Positions 50,039 through 58,955 of a stretch of 64,000 nucleotides of DNA are shown in pieces; positions within the stretch are counted from its first letter, which is position 1; each line of letters opens with the position of its first letter. The translations under genes were made by a program, and so were the position numbers. The DNA is taken from NCBI GenBank assembly GCA_021307345.1, contig CP089930.1, positions 2,604,001 to 2,668,000 on the forward strand. The letters run 5' to 3'. The stretch is from Escherichia coli. Its GTDB lineage: Bacteria; Pseudomonadota; Gammaproteobacteria; Enterobacterales; Enterobacteriaceae. The notes beneath the pieces are model-generated. The model was not told the DNA's origin and searched no databases. It was given only the letters and a program-made list of their open reading frames with translations.

Positions 50039-51538
50039 ATGCTAAATTTATTTGTTGGCCTTGATATATATACGGGGCTTTTGTTATTACTTGCTCTGGC
50101 ATTTGTGTTGTTCTACGAAGCAATCAATGGTTTTCATGACACGGCAAATGCGGTGGCAACCGTTATTTATACCCGAGCCATGCAACCACAACTTGCTGTG
50201 GTGATGGCGGCATTTTTTAACTTTTTTGGCGTATTGCTTGGCGGACTTAGCGTCGCCTATGCCATCGTCCATATGTTGCCAACCGATTTGCTGCTGAATA
50301 TGGGGTCAACCCACGGTCTGGCGATGGTCTTTTCCATGCTGCTGGCGGCGATTATCTGGAATCTGGGAACGTGGTTTTTTGGTTTACCGGCCTCCAGTTC
50401 GCATACTTTAATTGGCGCGATTATCGGCATCGGTTTAACTAATGCGATGTTAACCGGCTCATCGGTGATGGACGCGTTAAATCTGCGTGAAGTGACCAAG
50501 ATTTTCTCCTCACTGATTGTCTCCCCAATTGTGGGGCTGGTGATTGCGGGAGGACTGATTTTCCTGCTGCGTCGCTTCTGGAGCGGCACGAAAAAGCGTG
50601 ACCGTATTCACCGCATTCCTGAAGATCGCAAAAAGAAAAAAGGCAAACGTAAACCGCCATTCTGGACGCGTATTGCACTGATTGTTTCCGCTGCGGGCGT
50701 GGCGTTTTCGCATGGTGCGAACGATGGACAAAAAGGGATCGGTCTGGTGATGCTGGTGCTGGTGGGAATTGCGCCCGCCGGGTTTGTCGTCAATATGAAC
50801 GCTTCCGGCTATGAAATTACCCGTACCCGCGATGCTGTCACTAACTTTGAACATTATCTGCAACAGCATCCTGAATTGCCGCAGAAATTGATTACGATGG
50901 AACCCCCGCTGCCTGCGACTCAGACGGATGGCACACAAGTGACGGAGTTTCACTGTCATCCGGCAAATACCTTTGATGCCATCGCGCGCGTTAAAACGAT
51001 GTTGCCGGGCAATATGGAAAGCTATGAGCCGTTAAACGTGACTCAGCGCAGTCAGCTGCGCCGCATTATGCTTTGCATCTCTGATACTTCCGCGAAGCTG
51101 GCGAAACTGCCAGGCGTCAGTAAAGAAGACCAGAACCTGCTGAAAAAACTGCGCAGCGATATGTTAAGTACCATTGAATACGCTCCGGTGTGGATCATTA
51201 TGGCGGTGGCACTGGCGCTGGGTATTGGCACCATGATTGGCTGGCGTCGTGTGGCGATGACCATCGGTGAGAAGATTGGTAAGCGTGGCATGACGTATGC
51301 GCAAGGTATGGCGGCGCAGATGACGGCGGCGGTATCTATTGGCCTTGCCAGTTATATTGGGATGCCAGTTTCCACAACACACGTACTTTCTTCGGCGGTA
51401 GCAGGGACGATGGTCGTGGATGGTGGAGGCTTACAGCGTAAAACGGTAACCAGCATCCTGATGGCGTGGGTGTTTACCTTACCGGCGGCGATTTTTCTGT
51501 CTGGTAGTTTGTACTGGATAGCATTGCAGTTAATTTAA
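50039..51538 (+). CDS. pitB: metal-phosphate:H+ symporter PitB
   Basis: 499-aa low-affinity phosphate transporter taking up metal-phosphate complexes with protons. Both PiT signature repeats are seen, [13 protein letters not shown] near the N-terminus and [13 protein letters not shown] in the second half, with about ten membrane helices and a cytoplasmic loop near residues 185-205 (Lys/Arg-rich). It is a close paralogue of PitA. Confidence 0.97.
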   Translation: MLNLFVGLDIYTGLLLLLALAFVLFYEAINGFHDTANAVATVIYTRAMQPQLAVVMAAFFNFFGVLLGGLSVAYAIVHMLPTDLLLNMGSTHGLAMVFSMLLAAIIWNLGTWFFGLPASSSHTLIGAIIGIGLTNAMLTGSSVMDALNLREVTKIFSSLIVSPIVGLVIAGGLIFLLRRFWSGTKKRDRIHRIPEDRKKKKGKRKPPFWTRIALIVSAAGVAFSHGANDGQKGIGLVMLVLVGIAPAGFVVNMNASGYEITRTRDAVTNFEHYLQQHPELPQKLITMEPPLPATQTDGTQVTEFHCHPANTFDAIARVKTMLPGNMESYEPLNVTQRSQLRRIMLCISDTSAKLAKLPGVSKEDQNLLKKLRSDMLSTIEYAPVWIIMAVALALGIGTMIGWRRVAMTIGEKIGKRGMTYAQGMAAQMTAAVSIGLASYIGMPVSTTHVLSSAVAGTMVVDGGGLQRKTVTSILMAWVFTLPAAIFLSGSLYWIALQLI

Positions 51539-51545
51539 CCTTCCT

Positions 51546-51578
51546 GAAAATGCCCGGTACTGGCGATCGGGCATTTTC
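51546..51578. terminator. terminator between pitB and yghT
   Basis: GAAAATGCCCG (51546-51556) pairs with CGGGCATTTTC (51568-51578). The A and T flanks make it effective in both directions. Confidence 0.85.
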
Positions 51579-51586
51579 ACCTCTGA

Positions 51587-52279
51587 TTAGTGATAACCCC
51601 GTGCTGTCATAAAATCCGTAATCGCTTTTTCTGCGTCAACCAGTACCTGTTCCAGCGGCTGGTTGGCATCGATATCAACCAGTTGTGCACCGCCAAAGGT
51701 TAACTGTGGCGTTATGGCAATCTTCCTTGCCAGCGATTCCCGTTTATGGTCGGGTTTACGCGCGCAGGCAACTTCAAGGTCAACATTGAGTTTGATAACC
51801 AAATCAGGCTTATGACTTGCCATCCAGTGAAACGCTTTACGTTCCTGGCTTGCCAGCCATGAGACAAAACGACCACCTTTAACGTTAGGTGGAAACACCG
51901 TACCATCGTAAGCGCCAGGAATTTGGTTCTGCGGAAAACGGTCGGTTAAAACAATTAACCCGCGACGACGACAGGCGAGCATATGACGAAAGCGCAGTAA
52001 GCGACGGGCAACAAACGCCGTAATTACCAGCGCCGGAACCGGCCCCGGTAATTTTTTTGCCGTTTTCACTTCATTTTTTTCAATGGTTTTATGCAGGGAT
52101 TTTCCCATCAACGGTAGTTTTGTCACCGCGCGTCCGACATTCCCTGCCTGTTTTCCAAGATGAACTCTTTCGGCGGCACCATATTTTTCGACAACGGTAA
52201 TAAGATGTTCACACACCGTTGACTTGCCTGAACCATCGCTACCAATAACGGCAATTAATGGAGGGGTTATTGACTGCAT
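51587..52279 (-). CDS. yghT: P-loop kinase-like protein, thymidylate-kinase fold
   Basis: 230-aa P-loop NTPase with Walker [10 protein letters not shown] near residue 13, the DRF-type motif [16 protein letters not shown] and the ACARKPDH lid segment. The fold resembles thymidylate kinase, though the sequence is distinct. The paralogues yghS and yghR lie divergently beside it. Substrate unknown. Given the downstream lipid genes, a role in phosphorylating a sphingolipid intermediate or head group is possible (inference). Confidence 0.85.
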   Translation of the reverse strand: MQSITPPLIAVIGSDGSGKSTVCEHLITVVEKYGAAERVHLGKQAGNVGRAVTKLPLMGKSLHKTIEKNEVKTAKKLPGPVPALVITAFVARRLLRFRHMLACRRRGLIVLTDRFPQNQIPGAYDGTVFPPNVKGGRFVSWLASQERKAFHWMASHKPDLVIKLNVDLEVACARKPDHKRESLARKIAITPQLTFGGAQLVDIDANQPLEQVLVDAEKAITDFMTARGYH

Positions 52280-52452
52280 GAATATATCCTTAAATTTAAA
52301 TATCCACCCAAAATATTCATTTGATTAATATGTTTTTATGAAAGTGTAATTCAGGTCAATACCACAATTAACCATTGTCACAATAAGATTGAGCAGATAT
52401 TCTGAGCACGGACCACGTAATATTCAATACATTATTTGCTGCCGGGTTTTTC
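52280..52452. promoter_or_regulatory. divergent promoter region yghT / yghS
   Basis: 173-bp AT-rich gap between oppositely transcribed yghT and yghS. It must contain both promoters. No clear consensus elements or operators were recognised. Confidence 0.4.
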
Positions 52453-53166
52453 GTGAATCAACGTAATATGTCAATAATTAATTCCACGCCAGTGCGTGTT
52501 ATTGCCATTGTGGGGTGTGATGGTTCAGGTAAATCGACTCTCACAGCAAGTCTGGTGAATGAACTGGCAACAAAAATGCCAACAGAACACATTTATCTCG
52601 GGCAGTCTTCCGGGAGAATTGGCGAATGGATATCACAGCTCCCCATTATTGGTGCACCTTTTGGGCGTTATCTGCGGGATAAAGCGGCACATGTGCATGA
52701 AAAGCCGTCAACGCCGCCTGGCAATATTACCGCACTGGTTATTTATTTGCTTTCCTGCTGGCGAGCCTACAAGTTTCGCAAAATGTTGCGTAAAAGCCAG
52801 CAGGGCTATCTGTTGATTACCGACCGTTACCCACAGGTCGAAGTGCCAGGTTTTCGCTTTGATGGTCCGCAACTGGCAAAAACCTCTGGCGGTAACGGCT
52901 GGATAAAAATGTTAAGGCAACGCGAACTGAAACTGTACCAGTGGATGGCATCTTATTTGCCTGTGTTATTGATTCGTCTTGCTATTGATGAACAGACGGC
53001 ATTTTCCCGCAAACCCGATCATCAACTGGCGGCGTTACAGGAAAAAATCGCCGTTACGCCACAACTGACGTTCAATGGCGCAAAGATACTGGAACTGGAC
53101 GGGCGACAACCTGCTGATGAAATCCTGCAAGCCTCATTATGCGCGATTCACGCCGCGCTTTTCTGA
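52453..53166 (+). CDS. yghS: P-loop kinase-like protein, YghT paralogue
   Basis: 237-aa paralogue of YghT and YghR. Walker A GCDGSGKST, the DR motif TDRYPQVEVPGF-x-FDGP and FSRKPDH are all kept, as is the C-terminal TFNGAKILELD. The start is GTG 52453 or ATG 52468. It heads a run of seven co-directional genes (yghS, yghR, yghQ, 55351, 56187, 56775 and 57842) with small gaps or overlaps. Substrate unknown. Confidence 0.85.
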   Translation: MNQRNMSIINSTPVRVIAIVGCDGSGKSTLTASLVNELATKMPTEHIYLGQSSGRIGEWISQLPIIGAPFGRYLRDKAAHVHEKPSTPPGNITALVIYLLSCWRAYKFRKMLRKSQQGYLLITDRYPQVEVPGFRFDGPQLAKTSGGNGWIKMLRQRELKLYQWMASYLPVLLIRLAIDEQTAFSRKPDHQLAALQEKIAVTPQLTFNGAKILELDGRQPADEILQASLCAIHAALF

Positions 53167-53197
53167 TCACCAAAATGGATAAGGGATGATTGAACGA

Positions 53198-53956
53198 ATG
53201 GATGCACTACAAACACAAACTGTTAATAGTACAACCGCACCGCAGACCAACTATATTCCGGGGCTGATTGCGGTGGTTGGGTGCGATGGCACGGGTAAAT
53301 CTACGCTGACCACCGATCTGGTTAAATCGCTGCAACAACACTGGCAAACTGAGCGGCGCTATCTGGGGCTGCTATCCGGCGAAGACGGCGACAAAATTAA
53401 ACGCTTGCCGCTCGTTGGCGTCTGGCTGGAACGGCGATTGGCGGCCAAATCCTCGAAAACCCAAAGCATGAAAACCAAATCTCCGGCGCTATGGGCGGCG
53501 TTGATTATGTATTGCTTCTCGCTGCGAAGAATGACGAATCTGCGCAAGGTTCAGCGGCTGGCGCAAAGTGGCGTTCTGGTGGTCAGCGATCGCTTTCCGC
53601 AGGCTGAAATTTCCGGTTTTTATTATGACGGACCGGGGATTGGCGTCGAACGTGCCAGCGGCAAAATCAACATGTTTCTGGCGCAGCGCGAGCGACGCTT
53701 ATATCAACAAATGGCGCAATATCGTCCTGAATTAATTATTCGTCTGGGCATTGATATTGATACTGCCATCTCCCGCAAGCCAGATCACGACTATGCCGAG
53801 TTGCAGGACAAAATCGGCGTCATGTCGAAGATTGGCTATAACGGCACAAAAATTCTTGAGATTGATTCCAGAGCGCCCTACAGCGAAGTGCTGGAACAGG
53901 CGCAGAAAGCGGTTTCTCTGGTTGCCATCGTTTCTGACCGCCGAAGTTTAACTTAA
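53198..53956 (+). CDS. yghR: P-loop kinase-like protein, YghS paralogue
   Basis: 252-aa protein, third of the paralogue set: Walker A GCDGTGKST, SDRFPQAEISGFYYDGP and ISRKPDH. Start ATG 53198 is chosen over 53186, where AGGG directly adjoins the codon. It lies 31 bp after yghS. Whether the three kinases act in sequence or on different substrates is unknown. Confidence 0.85.
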   Translation: MDALQTQTVNSTTAPQTNYIPGLIAVVGCDGTGKSTLTTDLVKSLQQHWQTERRYLGLLSGEDGDKIKRLPLVGVWLERRLAAKSSKTQSMKTKSPALWAALIMYCFSLRRMTNLRKVQRLAQSGVLVVSDRFPQAEISGFYYDGPGIGVERASGKINMFLAQRERRLYQQMAQYRPELIIRLGIDIDTAISRKPDHDYAELQDKIGVMSKIGYNGTKILEIDSRAPYSEVLEQAQKAVSLVAIVSDRRSLT

Positions 53957-54001
53957 GGTTGGCGGGCTATTTTTCATTATCAACGATAAGGTCTGGCTGA
54001 A

Positions 54002-55354
54002 TTGGCGGGTTTTAACATCAAACATTGGTTTGCAGATGGAGCCTTTCGCACCATTATTCGCAATAGCGCCTGGTTAGGCTCCAGCAATGTCGTGAGCGCC
54101 TTGCTGGGCTTACTGGCGCTCTCGTGCGCTGGTAAAGGGATGACGCCAGCGATGTTTGGCGTACTGGTGATTGTGCAATCGTATGCCAAGTCGATCAGCG
54201 ATTTTATTAAGTTTCAGACATGGCAGTTGGTAGTGCAGTACGGAACGCCAGCCTTAACCAACAATAATCCCCAACAATTTCGCAATGTCGTCTCGTTTTC
54301 CTTTTCGCTGGATATCGTCAGCGGCGCGGTGGCGATTGTCGGCGGCATTGCCTTACTGCCATTTCTTTCTCACTCATTAGGTCTGGATGACCAAAGTTTT
54401 TGGCTGGCGGTGCTCTATTGCACGCTCATTCCTTCAATGGCTTCCTCCACGCCGACCGGCATTCTGCGTGCGGTAGATCGCTTCGATTTGATTGCTGTAC
54501 AGCAGGCGACGAAGCCTTTTCTGCGCGCAGCGGGGAGCGTAATCGCCTGGTATTTTGACTTTGGTTTTGCGGGGTTTGTTATAGCCTGGTACGCCTCAAA
54601 TCTGGTTGGCGGCACCATGTACTGGTGGTTTGCTGCGCGCGAATTGCGCCGCAGAAATATCCATAACGCGTTTAAATTGAATCTTTTCGAGTCTGCCCGA
54701 CACATCAAAGGGGCGTGGAGTTTTGTCTGGTCAACCAACATTGCCCACTCCATCTGGTCGGCGCGTAACTCGTGCAGCACAGTGCTGGTGGGGATTGTGT
54801 TGGGGCCAGCCGCAGCCGGGTTATTTAAAATTGCCATGACATTCTTCGACGCAGCCGGGACGCCGGCGGGTTTGCTGGGTAAAAGTTTTTATCCAGAAGT
54901 AATGCGCTTAGATCCGCGCACTACCAGACCGTGGTTGTTAGGCGTGAAGTCAGGGTTACTGGCTGGCGGAATCGGTGTTCTGGTGGCGCTCGCGGTGCTA
55001 ATCGTCGGCAAGCCGCTCATTTCGCTGGTATTTGGCGTCAAATATCTCGAAGCATATGACCTGATCCAGGTGATGCTTGGCGCGATTGTTATTTCGATGC
55101 TGGGCTTCCCGCAGCAATCATTACTACTAATGGCGGGTAAACAGCGCGCTTTTTTGATAGCGCAAACTATCGCATCGTTAACCTACGTTGTTTTGTTATT
55201 TATGTTTTGTCATCTGTTTGGCGTAATGGGGGCTGCATTTGCTTATTTCGGTGGTCAATGTCTGGATGTGATCCTCTCGTTAGCACCGACATTAAGGACT
55301 TTTTTCCGTCGCCATCTATTGATTTATAATGTTGCAGGAGAAAAATCCCAATGA
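54002..55354 (+). CDS. yghQ: MurJ/Wzx-type membrane flippase
   Basis: 450-aa integral membrane protein with about 12-14 helices of the MOP (MVF/polysaccharide flippase) superfamily, which flip lipid-linked precursors across the inner membrane. The start is TTG 54002 with TAAGG 10 bp before. K-12 YghQ is shorter (about 355 aa as I recall). The stop overlaps the next ATG (ATGATGA), so it is translationally coupled to the next gene of the cluster. The cargo is unknown; a sphingolipid intermediate is a reasonable guess. Confidence 0.85.
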   Translation: MAGFNIKHWFADGAFRTIIRNSAWLGSSNVVSALLGLLALSCAGKGMTPAMFGVLVIVQSYAKSISDFIKFQTWQLVVQYGTPALTNNNPQQFRNVVSFSFSLDIVSGAVAIVGGIALLPFLSHSLGLDDQSFWLAVLYCTLIPSMASSTPTGILRAVDRFDLIAVQQATKPFLRAAGSVIAWYFDFGFAGFVIAWYASNLVGGTMYWWFAARELRRRNIHNAFKLNLFESARHIKGAWSFVWSTNIAHSIWSARNSCSTVLVGIVLGPAAAGLFKIAMTFFDAAGTPAGLLGKSFYPEVMRLDPRTTRPWLLGVKSGLLAGGIGVLVALAVLIVGKPLISLVFGVKYLEAYDLIQVMLGAIVISMLGFPQQSLLLMAGKQRAFLIAQTIASLTYVVLLFMFCHLFGVMGAAFAYFGGQCLDVILSLAPTLRTFFRRHLLIYNVAGEKSQ

Positions 55355-56187
55355 TGAGAAAATATTTTCCACTTGAGGTCAGTGAGCGTTTATTTATTGC
55401 TGTTGATGATAATGATGTTATTGACGCACAGGTTATCTTGCCTCCAACGATCACTTTGCGCTGTTCATCAGATAATATTCATGACAATTATGCCTTATGT
55501 CTGAGATTCTGGCTGGACGGTGTAAATCGCAAGGAGTTGCTTCGCTTAACGCTGAAACAAGCAAAAGGAAAAGTACTTACCGACGATGAGCGCAAACAAT
55601 TTAAATACATGCGAGCGCGCTATAAGCATTTACGTTTTGCTCAACGGTTGTATTTAAAGAAGCATCAGGCCGGATTTTTATTCGGCAAAACGACGGTATG
55701 TCTGGGCCATTTTCAGGATGGTTTTCGTAACGGTAAGAAAAATATCGTGTCGTATTACGGTAACCTGTTACGGATTTATTTAAGCTCTCCGGTCTGGTCG
55801 TTAGTGAACTGGTCATTACGCCATAGCCAGTTAGAAAGCGTGAACGGTTTTATTGCCTATCGGCAAAAGCAAATGCATATCCTGAAAGAGATTATTGCCA
55901 AACCGCGACTAACCGGCAGGGAATTTCATGATGTGCGAAAAATCATCAGTCAGCAGGTTTCTTATTACGACACCCTAAGATCGCTTGATCCTGAAAATAA
56001 AGAGGCGTTACAGATTTCCCGCTTCCTCGCTGCCATTAATGGTCTGATGGGGGATAAGCACGACGACATGGTGGCGGATGATATGGAAAACCGCCGGTCA
56101 TATGACGCACCGGTGGCGCTGGATAGCGATATTCGCCAGCGTTTAGAGCTGCTTATCTCGCGTTTTCCGCTATATCCGGAGCAATAA
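55351..56187 (+). CDS. 278-aa protein of unknown function in the lipid cluster
   Basis: Unrecognised cytoplasmic protein, no signal peptide or transmembrane segments. The middle is very basic and aromatic (KQFKYMRARYKHLRFAQRLY); the second half is helical with EFHDVRKIISQQVSYYD and LMGDKHDDMV. The spaced His/Arg motifs in those helices recall CHAD-domain proteins, which bind phosphate-rich ligands, but this is weak. It is coupled to yghQ by an ATGA overlap and to the next gene by TAATG, so it belongs to the same unit. Base composition is AT-richer than the genes around it. Confidence 0.72.
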   Translation: MMRKYFPLEVSERLFIAVDDNDVIDAQVILPPTITLRCSSDNIHDNYALCLRFWLDGVNRKELLRLTLKQAKGKVLTDDERKQFKYMRARYKHLRFAQRLYLKKHQAGFLFGKTTVCLGHFQDGFRNGKKNIVSYYGNLLRIYLSSPVWSLVNWSLRHSQLESVNGFIAYRQKQMHILKEIIAKPRLTGREFHDVRKIISQQVSYYDTLRSLDPENKEALQISRFLAAINGLMGDKHDDMVADDMENRRSYDAPVALDSDIRQRLELLISRFPLYPEQ

Positions 56188-56744
56188 TGCCATCTCGTCG
56201 GATTGTCGCTCTGATTATCGCACTCTTAGCACCAGGCACGGCGGCGCATAATTTCATCAATGGGAAGCAGGTTACGCCTGTTTATATCCAGGAAGGCGGC
56301 GAGCTACTGCTTAATAACGACGAAATTTACTACCAAAAGTGGAACAGTACGCAACTGAAGGGAAAAGTCCGCATTATCCAGTATATCGCCGGGCGCAAGT
56401 CGGCAAAGAAAAAGAACTCACTGTTAATCAAAGCAGTAGAAGTGGCGAACTTTCCGCAGGATCGTTTTCAGCCCACCACCATTGTGAATACCGATGATGC
56501 TATCTTTGGTACAGGCTATTTTGTGAGCGGTAAAATCGAGAAAAATAAACGCCGCTATCCATGGGCGCAATTCGTTATTGACGGCAATGGTCTGGGACGG
56601 GTTGCCTGGCTATTACCGGAGCAGAGTTCAACCATTCTGGTATTGAATAAAGCCGGGCAAATTCAGTGGGCAAAGGACGGCAGCCTGACGCCGGAAGAGG
56701 TAGATCATGTTATTGCGCTGGCGCAGAAGCTGATCAATGAATAA
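56187..56744 (+). CDS. YtfJ-family periplasmic protein (paralogue)
   Basis: 185-aa homologue of the periplasmic protein YtfJ, recognised by ...HNFINGKQVTPV, the KGKVRIIQYIAGRKSAKKKN block, TTIVNTDDAIFGTGYF and WAKDGSLTPEEV near the end. The signal peptide ends TAA. The fold is thioredoxin-like but without a CxxC. Its start overlaps the stop of the preceding gene. As part of a lipid-export cluster it may be a periplasmic helper; YtfJ itself has no firm function. Confidence 0.85.
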   Translation: MPSRRIVALIIALLAPGTAAHNFINGKQVTPVYIQEGGELLLNNDEIYYQKWNSTQLKGKVRIIQYIAGRKSAKKKNSLLIKAVEVANFPQDRFQPTTIVNTDDAIFGTGYFVSGKIEKNKRRYPWAQFVIDGNGLGRVAWLLPEQSSTILVLNKAGQIQWAKDGSLTPEEVDHVIALAQKLINE

Positions 56745-56774
56745 AAAACTCAAAGGATTGAGGGCGTTAGTGAG

Positions 56775-57845
56775 ATGAAGCTGGTTGAACATTACATCAT
56801 GCGCGGTACGCGCCGTCTGGTGCTGATTATCGTCGGTTTTCTGATCTTTATTTTCGCCAGCTATTCCGCACAGCGTTATCTGACCGAAGCGGCAAATGGC
56901 ACTTTAGCTCTCAACGTTGTGCTGGATATCGTTTTCTACAAAGTGCTGATTGCACTGGAGATGTTGTTACCGGTTGGCCTGTATGTGTCGGTTGGCGTGA
57001 CGCTTGGGCAGATGTATACCGACTCAGAAATTACCGCAATTTCTGCGGCGGGAGGCAGCCCGGCGCGTTTGTATAAAGCTGTTCTTTACCTTGCAATACC
57101 GTTAAGTATTTTTGTCACCGTTTTGTCGATGTATGGTCGGCCGTGGGCTTATGCGCAGATTTATCAACTGGAGCAACAGTCGCAGTCGGAGTTGGATGTC
57201 CGCCAGCTACGGGCAAAGAAATTTAATACTAACGATAATGGGCGGATGATCCTCTCGCAGACGGTTGATCAAGACAATAATCGCCTGACTGACGCGCTGA
57301 TATACACTTCTACAGCCAATCGAACCCGCATTTTTCGTGCCCGCTCCGTTGATGTTATCGATCCCTCTCCGGACAAACCGACCGTCATGTTGCATAACGG
57401 CACAGCCTATCTTCTCGATCATCAGGGCAATGACGACAACGAACAGATCTACCGCAATCTACAATTACATCTGAATCCGCTGGATCAAAGCCCTAACGTC
57501 AAACGCAAAGCGAAATCGGTCACGGAGCTGGCGCATTCTGTATTTCCTGCCGATCATGCCGAATTGCAATGGCGACAAAGCCGTGGCGTGACTGCGTTGT
57601 TAATGGCATTGATGGCTATCTCTTTAAGTCGGGTAAAACCACGGCAGGGGCGATTTTCTACCTTATTGCCTTTAACGTTACTGTTTATTGCCATTTTTTA
57701 TGGCGGAGACGTTTGCCGCACTCTGGTGGCAAACGGTGCAATTCCTGTTATCCCTGGTTTGTGGTTAGTGCCTGGACTGATGTTGACTGGTTTGTTAGTG
57801 CTGGTCGCACGCGACTTCTCTTTGCTGCAGAAATTTTCCCGATGA
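56775..57845 (+). CDS. LptF-like permease
   Basis: 356-aa LptF/LptG (YjgP/YjgQ) family inner-membrane protein. Helices near residues 15-32 and 55-80 are followed by the coupling helix SEITAISAAGG with E85, the residue position by which LptF/LptG bind the ATPase LptB. A periplasmic beta-jellyroll-like domain (about 130-260) and three C-terminal helices follow. It is not LptF itself, which lies elsewhere in E. coli. It pairs with the next gene (ATGA overlap). No LptB, LptC or LptA homologue is in the cluster. Confidence 0.85.
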   Translation: MKLVEHYIMRGTRRLVLIIVGFLIFIFASYSAQRYLTEAANGTLALNVVLDIVFYKVLIALEMLLPVGLYVSVGVTLGQMYTDSEITAISAAGGSPARLYKAVLYLAIPLSIFVTVLSMYGRPWAYAQIYQLEQQSQSELDVRQLRAKKFNTNDNGRMILSQTVDQDNNRLTDALIYTSTANRTRIFRARSVDVIDPSPDKPTVMLHNGTAYLLDHQGNDDNEQIYRNLQLHLNPLDQSPNVKRKAKSVTELAHSVFPADHAELQWRQSRGVTALLMALMAISLSRVKPRQGRFSTLLPLTLLFIAIFYGGDVCRTLVANGAIPVIPGLWLVPGLMLTGLLVLVARDFSLLQKFSR

Positions 57846-58921
57846 ATGTCTTCAGTCGCTATTTAATCCGTCACCTGTTTCTCGGTTTTGCTGCTGCCGC
57901 AGGGCTACTGCTGCCGCTTTTTACCACCTTCAACCTGATTAACGAGCTGGATGATGTCAGCCCTGGTGGTTATCGCTGGACTCAGGCGGTGCTGGTGGTG
58001 GTGATGACCCTGCCGCGCACACTGGTCGATCTTGCGCCGTTTATCGCGTTATTAGGGGGGATTGTTGGTCTTGGGCAGTTATCGAAAAACAGTGAACTTA
58101 CCGCCATTCGCAGCACGGGATTTTCCATTTTCCGTATCGCGCTGGTGGCGCTGGTCGCCGGAATGCTGTGGACAGTCTCGTTAGGCGCGATTGATGAGTG
58201 GGTAGCGTCGCCATTGCAGCAACAGGCGATGCAAATCAAATCGACCGCCACCGCGTTAGGGGTAGACGATGACATCACCGGCAACATGTTGTGGGCCAGA
58301 CGTGACAATGAATTTGTGACGGTGAAATCGCTGAATGAACAGGGCCAGCCGGTAGGTGTGGAGATATTTCATTACCGCGACGATCTGTCACTCGAATCTT
58401 ACATTTACGCGCGCAGCGCCACCATCGAAGACGATAAAACGTGGCTCCTGCACGGTGTGAATCATAAAAAATGGCTTAACGGCAAAGAAACGCTGGAAAC
58501 ATTAGATAATCTGCCGTGGCAATCGGCATTCACCAGTATGAATCTCGAAGAGTTATCGATGCCGGGTAATAGCTTTTCTGTCCGCCAGCTCAACCATTAC
58601 ATCCATTATTTGCAGGCAACCGGGCAACCGAGCAGTGAATATCGTCTGGCACTGTGGGAAAAGCTGGGACACCCCATCTTAACTCTGTCGATGATTTTAC
58701 TGGCTGTGCCGTTTACCTTTAGCGCCCCGCGTTCGCCGGGAATGGGCAGCCGTCTTGCTGTGGGCGTCATCGTTGGCTTGCTTACCTGGATTAGCTATCA
58801 AATCATGGTCAATCTGGGATTGCTATTTGCGTTGAGCGCACCTGTTACCGCGCTCGGTTTACCGATAGCGTTTGTGCTGGTGGCGTTGAGCCTGGTGTAT
58901 TGGTATGACAGTCAACATTAA
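57842..58921 (+). CDS. LptG-like permease
   Basis: 359-aa LptF/LptG family protein beginning MNVFSRYLIRHL at 57842, overlapping the previous gene by four bases. The frame is open further upstream but there it is in the shadow of the LptF-like gene. Coupling helix SELTAIRSTGFS with E85. Six predicted helices surround a periplasmic domain (about 105-265). With its partner it would form an LptFG-type heterodimer, which I infer moves a lipid of the adjacent biosynthetic operon towards the outer membrane. Confidence 0.85.
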   Translation: MNVFSRYLIRHLFLGFAAAAGLLLPLFTTFNLINELDDVSPGGYRWTQAVLVVVMTLPRTLVDLAPFIALLGGIVGLGQLSKNSELTAIRSTGFSIFRIALVALVAGMLWTVSLGAIDEWVASPLQQQAMQIKSTATALGVDDDITGNMLWARRDNEFVTVKSLNEQGQPVGVEIFHYRDDLSLESYIYARSATIEDDKTWLLHGVNHKKWLNGKETLETLDNLPWQSAFTSMNLEELSMPGNSFSVRQLNHYIHYLQATGQPSSEYRLALWEKLGHPILTLSMILLAVPFTFSAPRSPGMGSRLAVGVIVGLLTWISYQIMVNLGLLFALSAPVTALGLPIAFVLVALSLVYWYDSQH

Positions 58922-58951
58922 ACCCGCCGTGGCGCAACACCACGGCGGGTT
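58921..58951. terminator. bidirectional terminator between the permease and spt-like genes
   Basis: AACCCGCCGTGG (58921-58932) pairs perfectly with CCACGGCGGGTT (58940-58951), a 12-bp GC-rich stem between convergent operons. It lies 4 bp before the stop of the spt-like gene. U-tracts are short. Confidence 0.75.
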
Positions 58952-58955
58952 AACA

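Noticed and set aside
51587-53956. yghT, yghS and yghR as thymidylate kinases
   Set aside because: They have the P-loop and DR motif but long extra regions and shared motifs (RKPDH) not typical of Tmk, and three copies with a real tmk elsewhere in E. coli make this unlikely.
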